A program made the position numbers and the translations under genes. The notes beneath the pieces are model-generated. The model saw nothing but the letters and a program-made list of their open reading frames with translations. It was not told the origin of the DNA and did not search any database. DNA of 64,000 nucleotides from Bactericera cockerelli (lineage: Eukaryota; Arthropoda; Insecta; Hemiptera; Triozidae): assembly GCA_024516035.1 (NCBI GenBank), contig CM044966.1:17613391-17677390 (forward strand), given 5' to 3'. This document shows positions 32,648 through 45,600 of the stretch, piece after piece (within the stretch, counting starts at the first letter, position 1; every line of letters begins with the position of its first letter).

Positions 32648-35600
32648 TTGGTCATCGGTTTGTTCATTCAATATTATAAAAAAAACCTACAAAAAATTGT
32701 CTTTTTTATGTATACAGAGGACCCATCCTAAGCCATTTTTACTTGGCTTCGAAGATAGCGCTTTTTTTGACCATCTGTTACATTTCATTCAATATTAAAT
32801 ATTTTTAAAAAAATATTTTTTTCAATATTAAAAAAAAACTACAAAAAAATTGTCCTGACCGGGGATCGAACCAACGGACACGAATAGTTCATTTGTTTTA
32901 TTATTCATATTTTTTATGTATACAGAGGACCCATCCTAAGCTATTTTTTTGGCTTCTAAGATGGCGGTTTTTTTTATCATCGGTTACTTCATTTAATATT
33001 TAAGAAAAAGCTAAAAAAAAAAATTCAATATTTTTTTTAAAAAAAAAAGCTAAAAAAATCAACATTTTTTTTTTTTTAACTACAAAAAAATTGTCCTGAC
33101 CGGGGATCGAACCCACGGACTCACCGTACAAGTGTCTCAGGTTCCGCTCGTGCAGGAACTCGAGCAGATGGCCGCGACGGTGCGTCGAGTTGGCTCCCCA
33201 GTCGTTGAGCAGGCGAGAGCCCGCGATGTGGTCGCTGTAACGCGAGAGGCTCGCCTTGATCTCGCGTATGGCGTCCTTGGACGTGTTCAGGAGGGCGTTC
33301 TCGAAGAGGGGCCGCTCGGGGGTGGAGAGGAGGGTGACGATGTTGCCCAGCGGGAGGGCGCATCTAGGGGAGTTGCAATTGTAAATTGAATCAAGTTTTC
33401 AATATACAATTTTTTTTTTCATCATATCATCATAGGGTGACGTCATCGTGAACGATGGTAGCCAGACAGTGGAGGAATGACTCAGCACTTCTACCACTGT
33501 CTTTACAAGGAGGCTAATAATTGACAAGGGCCCCCAGAACCAAGCCAATGCTGGTCTACTCCCTGTTTATAGTCCCCCAGCCAGACTTTATCTTACAATA
33601 AAAAAATAATAGGTCTCTATTCAGATCATTTTCTTGATACCTTGAATTTTTTCTAACCCGGTCCCAATTAACCGGTATTTGAGAGGAGACCAGCTTTGAC
33701 TAACTTTTTTATTATTCATCCTAGTAGAGAGGAAAAAAAATCCTGCCCCACTGGGAATTGAACCCAGGTCACCGTACGTGCAATGGCTAGCGCGCTAACT
33801 CACTCTGCCACGGTGACTACTACAGCACAGGAAATATATTAACACCACATTCTCCCACTGAACGCAAATAATGAAGAAGTGAGTAATAAATACGATTCTT
33901 CTTCTTCTCTGTCTTATCCCGCTCAAGCAGGGTCGACGTTGTTCAACCTCATGGTTGAGGTTGATTGGTTTTGGCACATTTTTTACGGCTGGATGCTCTT
34001 CCTAACGCCAACCATTCTATTTGATTTATCGTCCTGGATTAGGACGGGGGTTTTACCCTCCATTCGGTGGGAATCGTACCAGCTACCCACATTAACCTCA
34101 ACCAGCCTGGGTAGGGCCGGAAATGCCAGCCTCACATGTACGGAGGAAACAGAATTTTCTGTGTGAAAAATCTGCTCCGACCGGGGACCGAACTCGGGAT
34201 CTCTGGACTACGGGCAGTAGTCACAACCATTACGCCACGGAGGCTGGGAGTTTTTTTTTTTTTTTTTTTTTTATGAACATTTATTTAAAGAGAGGTCTAT
34301 AACAATCGAAGTCCTTGCCCGAGGCTGGGAGTAAAAAATACGATAACTTGGTTAAAAAAGCAGTGATCTACTCACTTGAACACAACGCCATAGACGAGGG
34401 CACACGCCAGCTTGGGATGGCACTGGATGGCGGCGATTCTCTTCCCCAGCGGCGTCAGGCTCTCGGCGGCGTCGAATACGCCCATGACCTTGAGCTCCGC
34501 CACGGCGGCCTCGATGCTGGCGGCGTCGGGCGGCTCCGGGAGCTGAGACAGGAAGTCTGCGCTCTTCTCGTTGCCATAGAGCTGCGGAGGAAATACAATA
34601 CAATACAATACTATTACAATACAATACAATACAATAGCTGAGACAGGAAGTCTGCGCTCTTCTCGTTGCCATAGAGCTGCGGAGGAAATACAATAATAAT
34701 AATATCGCCTTATTTATACTGCCTTATATATTTATATTTATATATTAGTTGTGGACTTGATTGTCCACCGTATTCTCTGACGTGGTCATTGCCTTGGTGG
34801 TCCCTATCATGGGAAAACACTTTTGGGGTTTTGGAATGGTTCCAAACGGCCACTTGTGAACTGTGCTCACAGGAATCGTCTCTATGAGACTTTCGACCTG
34901 TGAGGGCTGATTGCAGATGTTTTCGTCTGGGGCGATGGGATCACCCACCCCTACGCCATTTAGAATAATAATTATTATTATGTAATATAATAATAATAAC
35001 TCTTTTTGACAAGAATAATATTGACAAAGGGCGTGATTATTGCCTGAGGCAATCTCTGCCATCAAACCCATACGGTTACCACTTATTTGATATCGAGAAG
35101 TAAAGTGTTACTGATATTCCATCATATATTTAAAAAAAAAGAAAAAAAATGTATAAATATAGGTATATATAAAAGAGAGAATATAATATATTATATCCGG
35201 GTGAGGATACAGAAGAAGAAAAGAAGGAGGAAAAGAAAAGAAGGAGGAAGAAGAAAAGAAGGAAGAAGAAGAAGAAGAAAAGAAGGAGCCAGTACTCAAT
35301 TTTCAAACCGATTTGAAATGTTCAATCAGTAAACGCCTAAAGGAAGACATGCGTTCACAGACCCTAACCTCATGGGGAAGTGAGTTCCACAACCTAGCAC
35401 CCTGTACAGCAAATGAGCCAGAGAAAAAATTAGTCCTGTGTATTGGAATCGTAAGAAGGGCAGCATCCTCAGATCTGGTGTTATGAGAATGCTGAGACAG
35501 TGATGAAAACTTTGATGCTAAGTAAAGAGGATTTTGTCTGTTCAATACCCGCAACAACACAATAACAAAAGAATATGAATGTCACGCCGTTCTTGCATAG

Positions 35601-36988
35601 TAAACCAACCCAAAGACTCACGACACAAACTGACATGATCATATTTGCGTAAACCAAATATGTATCTGACGCAGGCATTTTGCAATCTTTGGATTTTTTG
35701 TTTAACCTTCTGAGTAGTGTTAGTGAAAAGAACATCACTATATTCAAGAATAGGTAAGATCAATACGGTGCAAAGCATTTTACGAACACCAAATGACAGA
35801 ATTCTCCTTACGGCTTTCAACAAATGGAAGGAGTAATAGCACATCTTAGAAACAGCATTGATATGGGGGACCCAAGAAAGAGTAGAATCAAAGAGTATTC
35901 CAAGATTTTTAACTCGATTTGAATAAGGTATTATTAAAATGGAGCCTACTTAAGGAGAGATTAATACGAGATAAAAGTGAAGAGGAACCTATTACAATGG
36001 CCTGAAATTTTTTGGGATTGGGTAAAATTCCATGAGAATTAACCCATACTCGAAGACTGTCTAGATCAGCATTCAAATGAATTACAGCATCAATATATCC
36101 ATCGACAGGAAAATGAATATAGAGCTGTAGATCATCGGCATACAAATGGCAGTTACATGAAATACTTGAGGTTATACTGTTGATGAAGAGAGAAAAAAGG
36201 AGGGGACCAAGAACACTACCTTGAGGAACACCTGAAGAAACACTCAGCCATGACGAAAACATATTATTAGAACCTTTGACACTCTGCCTACGGTTGGTTA
36301 AATAGGAAGAGAACCAGGTAACGGTATTTGGTGAGAAATTCAAGGACAAGAGTTTAGCGAGTAAGATGTCGTGATCAACAGAATCAAATGCTTTACTAAA
36401 GTCAAGAAGAAGAAGCATTTTTTGGTAAGCATTTTTTGATCCATTGCTCTGTAATGCACTTTATTGGCAAACTACATCAAATATTTCAACACAGGACTTA
36501 ATTTAAGACCGTTATATTTGTCTTTAGCACTATATCCATTTTATCATTCTCTTGTGGGTTATAACATGTACATTTTACTTATTTTCACTTTTCATATTTG
36601 ACTTTGTAATTATTTATTTAAACTTATTTACAATAAAAACATTTATTTATTTATAGGATATGAAATATAAGAGAAATATCAACCATCCACCACACTCAAC
36701 GTAGCTTAACTCACCTTACAAGTGAGCAGTATCTCCTCAAGGGGTTTGCGGAATATCTCCGGCAGACTATACTCCGCCATCTTCCTGTACCTCTCCTCTG
36801 AGTAGAGATGGAAGGACTCGCCTGGCTTCGTGCGTCCGGCCCTGCCTGCCCGCTGGTTGACGGAAGCGCGGCTGATCCAGTGGTTATCCAGGGAGACCAC
36901 GTCGTCCTTAGCATCGTACCTAAGGGAGGATTGATATAAATATGGATAAGTGGTTATCCAGGGAGACCACATCATCCTTTGCATCGTA

Positions 36989-37021
<33 letters not shown>

Positions 37022-39663
37022 TGTGTGGGTCACAGAGGGCCCACACATGTAAAAAAAAGGGGAGAGGAAATATAACTATGGATAAGTGGTTATCCAGGGA
37101 GACCACATCATCCTTAGCATCGTACCTAGGGGAGAGGAAATATAACTATGGATAAGTGGTTATCCAGGGAGACCACATCATCCTTAGCATCGTACCTAGG
37201 GGGGGGGGGAGATATGAATATGGATAAGAGGTTCGTAAATATTACACGCGAGATCGTAAATATTAATAATAAAAAAATAAGGGTTGGGTGGAAGAGATTG
37301 CTCGCCCCCTGGCTTACTGAGGCGAGGCTGATTTAGTGGTTATCCAGGGAGACCACATCATCCTTGGCATCGTACCTAAGGGAGGGGAGATATAACTATG
37401 GATAAGAGGTTCGTAAATATTACACGCGAGATCGTAAATATTAATAATAAAAAAATAAGGGTTGGGTGGAAGAGATTGCGCGCCCGCTGGGTCACTGAGG
37501 CGCGGCTGATTTAGTGGTTATCCAGGGAGACCATGTCATCCTTGGCATTGTACCTAGGGGAGGGGAGATATAACTATGGATAAGAGGTTTGTAAATATTA
37601 CACGCAAGTTCGTAAATATTAAAAAAATAAAAAAAATATTAAGGGTTTAGTGGAAGAGATTACCCGCCCGCTAGTTTACGGAGGCGCGGCTGATTTAGTG
37701 GTTATACAGGGAGACCACATCATCCTTAGCATCGTACCTAGGGGAGGGGAGATATAACTATGGATAAGAGGTTCGTAAATATTACACGCAAGTTCGTAAA
37801 TATTATATTTAAAAAATATGGGTTGGGTGGAAGAGCATTGTACCTAGGAGAGGGGAGATATAACTATGGAAGTATAACTAAGGGTTAGGTGGTAGAAAAT
37901 GCTTTGAGCATCAACTTCGCCTGGTGGTTACCTTCAACTAAAGAGTTATATTATTATTATTCATAATAAGACTCTGAGGGTTAGGTGGTAGAAAATGCTT
38001 TGATCATCAACTTCGCCTGATGGTTACCTTCCAATAAAGAGTGTCAAGTGGCAGAGAATGCCTAAAGCATTAATTCGCCCCGGATTACAAAACAATTGTA
38101 ATTAAAATTAATATTGTTCTTTATTTTTTTGTACAATTTCTAAGTTTTTTTTTAAATTATTGTTATTAATTTTTTGTTATTAAATGTTTTGTAAAAAATA
38201 AAGAAAGTGTAAATAAATAAATCGGTGTTATTATTATTACAATTACCTGGTCTCCTTGTGGCACCCCGTGTCCACCACATAGCTCACGTCATCTATAGTG
38301 ATACTGGTCTCGTTATTATTATTATTATTACAATTACCTGGTCTCCTTGTGACACCCCGTGTCCACCACATAGCTCACGTCATCTATAGTGATACTGGTC
38401 TCGTTATTATTATTATTATTACAATTACCTGGTCTCCTTGTGACACCCCGTGTCCACCACATAGCTCACGTCATCTATAGTGATACTGGTCTCGTTATTA
38501 TTATTATTATTACAATTACCTGGTCTCCTTGTGGCACCCCGTGTCCACCACATAGCTCACGTCATCTATAGTGATACTGGTCTCGTTATTATTATTATTA
38601 TTACAATTACCTGGTCTCCTTGTGACACCCCGTGTCCACCACATAGCTCACGTCATCTATAGTGATACTGGTCTTGTTATTATTATTATTATTACAATTA
38701 CCTGGTCTCCTTGTGACACCCCGTGTCCACCACATAGCTCACGTCATCTATAGTGATACTGGTCTCGTTATTATTATTATTACAATTACCTGGTCTCCTT
38801 GTGACACCCCGTGTCCACCACATAGCTCACGTCATCTATAGTGATACTGGTCTTGTTATTATTATTATTATTGCAATTACCTGGTCTCCTTGTGGCACCC
38901 CGTGTCCACCACATAGCTCACGTCATCTATAGTGATACTGGTCTTGTTATTATTATTATTATTGCAATTACCTGGTCTCCTTGTGGCACCCCGTGTCCAC
39001 CACATAGCTCACGTCATCTATAGTGATACTGGTCTTGTTATTATTATTATTATTGCAATTACCTGGTCTCCTTGTGGCACCCCGTGTCCACCACATAGCT
39101 CACGTCATCTATAGTGATACTGGTCTTGTTATTATTATTATTATTATTGCAATTACCTGGTCTCCTTGTGGCACCCCGTGTCCACCACATAGCTCACGTC
39201 ATCTATAGTGATACTGGTCTTGTTATTATTATTATTATTGCAATTACCTGGTCTCCTTGTGGCACCCCGTGTCCACCACATAGCTCACGTCATCTATAGT
39301 GATACTGGTCTCGTTATTATTATTATTATTACAATTACCTGGTCTCCTTGTGGCACCCCGTGTCCACCACATAGCTCACGTCATCTATAGTGATACTGGT
39401 CTTGTTATTATTATTATTATTGCAATTACCTGGTCTCCTTGTGGCACCCCGTGTCCACCACATAGCTCACGTCATCTATAGTGATACTGGTCTCGTTATT
39501 ATTATTATTATTACAATTACCTGGTCTCCTTGTGGCACCCCGTGTCCACCACATAGCTCACGTCATCTATAGTGATACTGGTCTCCGCCACATTGGTCGA
39601 CAGCACCACCTGATGAGAAGATGAGAACAAAATGAAAAGAGAAATAAAAAAGTTTTCTACCAC

Positions 39664-39698
<35 letters not shown>

Positions 39699-42600
39699 AA
39701 CAACACAAAATTTAAGATCAAAATGAAAATCAAAAAGTAAACAAGAAAATGAAAATCGAAGCTCCCGAAAAGTACAAATGTACTTAGCGGAACTTTTACC
39801 AATGATGATTATTGAAAACCGAATAAATTTATTATTATCAAGAAGACCACTTTATTTATTGAATAAAGGTAAGTTAATACATTATGTCGGCTTAAACAAA
39901 GCAACTCATAATAATAAGTACATAAATTCAACAGACTATCTCTCTCTTAGTTATACATAAATAGATACATATGTTATACAATCTCGTAGTTATACATAGG
40001 TCACAATAGATCTAATTAGGTCGCAGTGTTAATTGTAAGCGTTTCACTGAAAACCCTGCAACCAGGTCGGATAATAAAAAATATACATAAATACATAAAT
40101 TCAACAACAACTATTATTATTATTACCTTGCGCACGCCGGGGGGCGGGTGCTGGAAGATGGCGCCCTGCACCTCCGTGTCCAGCTTGGAGTGCGCCATCG
40201 TGACCTGGAGGGTGGACACGTGCCGGCCCCCCGCCCCTTGTGTCAGGAGGCGTGAGACCTGCACGATGTCCTGCCAGCCGGGGAGGAAGCAGAGGATGGC
40301 GCCTGAGAGGAGGGAGGAGGGGAGTATTTTTTTTATTATTTTTTATTATTTTTTTTATTTATTTACAATATTGGATTTTGCCCTAAATAAACATATAACA
40401 AGATTACAAATACAAAATATAAGTACAAATAAAAGCAAAATTATTTTTTTTAATCAAAATAAGATTTACCTTTCTGGTGGTTCTCCTTACCTTCAGGTTT
40501 GTTCCGATGTATCCACTGGATGAGGTTGCATATGACCTGACTGTTGGTGGTGGGCTCCTTGCTTGTGACTAGATTCTTAGTGTCTTCCTCTGACTTGCAT
40601 AGGTTCCAGCGTCTGCAATTCTCCAGCTGAAACATAAGGGAGATTTACATTGCTTTTCAACTTCATGGTCATGTACGACGGGGGTTTTACCCTCCATTCG
40701 CAGGAAATTTACAAACCTGGAAACCGGAAGCATCACGAAGTATTCACCTCGCTGGACGATGATTTTTTTTTAATTACAAAAAAATGAGTGTTTCACAGCC
40801 TTTTTTTTTCGTAGTCATGAAACAGGAGCTACTGTAGACGCTTGTGGTCTGTGTTGTAGCTTGCCCATCCCGTAGTATGCCTCCCCTCTGATGGGCGAGA
40901 AGTGACACAATACATTCCATTTAGGTGCTGGGTCAACACGAGCGCACTGGAAGGAATCTCTTACAATCACTGGAAGGAATCTCTTACAATCACTGGAAGG
41001 AATCTCTTACAATCACTGGAAGGAATCCCTTTCTTTTTAAATTACTTAACGAGTGTTACGAGTGTACCGACAGATAGTTCCTCATGGGAGAAGCCAGGTA
41101 TATGACTCAATACTCACCGACAGATAGTTCCTCTGGTATATGATTCAATACTCACCGACAAGTAGTTCCTCTTGAGGCCCGGCCTCGTCTCCAGGAGGCG
41201 CTTTATTTATCTATTTATTTTATTTATTGATTTATTTATTTATTTATTAATTAATAATAATTTATTTATTTATTAATTTATTTATTTATTTAATAATTAA
41301 ATAATTTATTTATTTAATAAATAAATACTCACCGACAGATAGTTCCTCTGGTATATGACTCAATATACTCACCGACAGATAGTTCCTCTGCACAGGATGG
41401 GTGAAGCCAAGTATGTGCAGCACGGGGGCCCCGAGGAAATATCTCTGGAACATCTCCGCGTTCAGGGTGGCGCTCATGACCAGGAGCTTGAGGCCCGGCC
41501 TCGTCTCCAGGAGGCGCTTTATTTATTTATTTATCTATTTATTTATCTATCTATCTATTTATTTATTTAATTATTTATTTTAATTATTTATTTTAATGAA
41601 TTATTTATTTATTTATTTATTTATGTATTTATTTATTTATTTATTTATTTAATTATTTTTTTTTTATTTTATTTATTTATTTATTTATGTATTTATTTAT
41701 GTATTTATTTATTTATTTATTAATTTATTTATTTATTTAATAAATAAATAAATACTCACCGACAGATAGTTTATTAATTTATTTATTAATTTATTTATTA
41801 ATTTGTTTATTTAATAAACAAATACTCACCGACAGGTAGTTCCTCTGCACGGGATGGGTGAAGCCGGGTATGTGCAGCACGGGGGCCCCGAGGAAATATC
41901 TCTGGAACATCTCGGCGTTGAGGGTGGCGCTCATGACCAGCAACTTCAGGCCTGGCCTCGTCTCCAGGAGGCGCTTGGTGAGCAGGAGGAGGAGGTCTGT
42001 GGAGATGTCGCGCTCGTGAGCCTCGTCCAGAATGATGTGGGACACCTGGTCCAGCCCTGGGAGTAGCGAGACACAATAATAATAATGTTTATTATAAATT
42101 AAATAACATGATGGTCTATCGTGTTCCTGTATAAGTGCGGGGTGTACTTTTCAGGAACCTGTAGGCTTCTTCTTTTTATTTTAATATCATTGTTTTTTCA
42201 TAAGTGTTTTTTTATTTCTTTATCCTGAATATTTTATGACCTAATTTTCTTAGGTTTTCAGGTAATTTATTTAATAATGTTGGTACCTGATATTTAAGGA
42301 TTGCTTTTTCATACTTATTATTTAATATTTATGTTTGGTACAATAAAAGGAGTAGCGAGACACAATAGTTAACACTGTAGTAAAAAATCGAAAAAAGGAC
42401 AAAAAAAGGGCCGGTTGTTATTTTTTTAATTCAAACCTATCAAGAGGGGTATTGAATGAAAGGTATTAATAATAATAATAATTGCAAAGCTACCTCGCTG
42501 CGTCTGGAGACGGGAGAGCAGGATCCCGGTGGTGATGAACTGGATGTGTCCTGCGTGGCGAGGAAATATGTGCTGGAGTCTCACCTGGTACCCGACAGAC

Positions 42601-45600
42601 TCCCCCACCTGGAATTCACAAGATTATGGTTGGGTGGATGAGCTCAAGAAATTTGAGAATCCTGCCATTAAAGCCTTAAAAAAAGATTATAATAATAATA
42701 ATAAATAAATAAGTGTGTTTCTTTGTGTTGTTATATCACAATTTTAGTGGGTAGCGCAGAATTACAGGACTTTTCCATATCTTTTAATATCCTAATTTCG
42801 GATGAATAATAAAAAAGTTAGTCCAAGCTGGTTTCCTCCAAAATACTGGTAAATTGGACCGGGTTACAGAAAGTTCAAGATGTCAAAGTTCAAGTTTTCA
42901 ATTAATAAATGATATCACAATTTTTAGTTTGTAGCGCAGAATTATAGGACTTTTCCATATCTTTTAATATCCTAATTTCGGATGAATAATAAAAAAGTTA
43001 GTCCAAGCTGGTTTCCTCCAAAATACTGGTAAATTGGACCGGGTTACAGAAAGTTCAAGATGTCAAAGTTCAAGTTTTCAATTAATAAATGATATCACAA
43101 TTTTTAGTTTGTAGCGCAGAATTATAGGACTTTTCCATATCTTTTAATATCCTAATATCTTATTTTTGCCTATAATTCCGCCACTGGTCGCTCCTCACAT
43201 TAAAGCAGCTAATTATTTTTTTTCACGAGGTATGAGTGGACCCCGGACACCCAAGAACAGAGCAGAAAAAATCCTTCCCCGCTGGGGACCGAACCCAGGT
43301 CACCATGCGCGCGTTAACTCACTCTGCCACGGTGACTACTTCATTTATTTATATAAACTTTATTTTTCCATACAAAACAATCAGCAAGAAGTGAACATGT
43401 GAAACATGAAAATATTTTTTTCAATTATCTATAATAGCTTCAATTTTTTTTTTTTTAATATTTTCAAGATAGGGTCTTTTTATCATTTTTTTACAACAAA
43501 ATAAATGTCAAAGCTATGTGTTTTAAACCCGCCTCAAATCATTATTTTCGCGATTTTCAATTCAGGTAGGGATCCGTTGGTTCGAATCCCACCCAGTGCA
43601 TGAACTATTCCTCATTAATTTGAGTTTGTGACCACATAATAATAAGACTCTGAGGGTTAGGTGGCAGGAAATGCTTTGAGCATTAACCTCGCCTGGTGGT
43701 TACCTTCCACTAAAGAGTATTCCATCCCATCCCAAATAGTTTTTAACATACCTAGTTTAAGGGAGGTCTAGTCGCCGTCAACATATTCCATTTAAGGCAA
43801 TTCCTTCAAATATTGTACCCATATTGAAGGTTCTGAGTCTCTGTAATAGTCACCCTGATCTTGACTACGCTCAGAATTTGAGTGTTTTTATTTCTAACCT
43901 CAAACGGATGTTTTTTGAGACAGATTCTTAAGTCTTGTTTAATTTATTCTAACAAATTGTTTATAATATTCTTTTATTTATTGTCAACTTCTTTTTTTTT
44001 AACTTACTTTTTTGTTCCTCTTTTTTTTATATATAGTATATTAACAATGTAATTGGTTTTTATTAACGTTTTGTATATGCACTTTAAATCAAGAAATAAA
44101 CATTTGAATTTGAATTACTTACCGGCTCTTCTCTCTCCGAGGCTACGCGCTTGGCCAATGATATGGCGCTGATACGACGCGGCTGAGTGATGAGTATGTT
44201 GCAAGACGAGCCCTTGCCTTGCAGGCTGGCCTCGTTTAGGATCATTTGGGCCACCTGAAAAAGGAAAAGATAATAATAATAATATCGCCTTATTTATACT
44301 GCCCGATTAGGACTATTAAGTCCCATTATTTCAGCAGTAAGCCCAAGACGTATTATTATGTGGTAAAAATCCCAATTGGGAGGATAACATGTCATGTCTC
44401 GGCTGGGGTTCGAACTTACGACCTCTGGAATCTCTGGATTCACAGAATGTCGCCTTTACCACTGAGCTACCGGGACAGACAGATAATACTTAGTAGTAAG
44501 TACCTACTTAATAATAAAAAAAAGTTCAAAAAATCATATTTGATATTATTATTTGAGAGAAACAAATGTTTTATTTATTAAATAAGAACATTTATTTTCT
44601 TTATTTATTACACTTGAACGGGCGGACCCTGTCTGTACTAACTAATACAAGGATGTACCCTATGAGAATACTCACCTTGTGGCAATCTCTTCCTCCCAAC
44701 ATAAGGGGGTTGAGGCCTGGATGTACCCAATGTACCCTATTAGATTACTCACCTGTGTGCTTGTGGCAATCTCTTCAACCCAACATAAGGGGGTTGAGGC
44801 CTGGATGTTGTACCCTATTAGAATACTCACCTGGGTGCTTGTGGCAATATCTTCCACCCAACATAAGGGGGTTGAGGCCTGGATGTTGTACCCTATTAGA
44901 ATACTCACCTGGGTGCTTGTGGCAATCTCTTCCACCCAACATAAGGGGGTTGAGGCCTGGATGTATTAGAATACTCACCTGGGTGCCTGTGGCAATCTCT
45001 TCCACCCAACATAAGGGGGTTGAGGCCTGGATGTATTAGAATACTCACCTGGGTACCTGTGGCAATCTCTTCCACCCAACATAAGGGGGTTGAGGCCTGG
45101 ATGTATTAGAATACTCACCTGTGTGCCTGTGACAATCTCTTCCACCCAATCTCTTCCACCCAACATAAGGGGGTTGAGGCCTGGATGACTCACCTGGGTG
45201 CTCTTCCCGCAGCCTGGCTCCCCCTTGACGATGGTGATGGGGCTGGCCGCCACAGTGTCTACTATCTCTGCTCTGCAATAAAGAGTATGAACATTAGTTA
45301 AACCAAGAGTATGAACATTAGTTAAACCAAGAATATAAACATTAGTATGTATGTATGTATATTGTATATGTATGATTTTTTTTGTGGTGAAGCACAAATA
45401 GGGTTGGGTGGAAGAGATTGTCACAGGCAATAACCCCGCCCTTTAGGTAGGACATTATTGTTATTTTCTTTTTTTTACTTATTTATTTTGTCATTTGTTT
45501 GTTTGTTTTTTTTTTTTTTTTTCTTTTCTTTTCTTTTCTTAATTTTATACTGTTACCATTATACTTTGTCCTCCTAATAAAGCTTAAAAAAAGCACAAGA

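Noticed and set aside
35087..35332. Lys/Arg/Glu-rich open frame
   Set aside because: Translation of an AAG/AGA-rich tract adjoining the LINE 3' end.
38298..39572. A series of 60-codon plus-strand frames starting [15 protein letters not shown]
   Set aside because: Antisense translations of the 91-bp donor-edge repeat; the ATA spacer gives the Leu/Ile runs.
40026..40523. 165-codon plus-strand frame
   Set aside because: Antisense to DHX30 exons 13-14 and running through an AT-rich intron.
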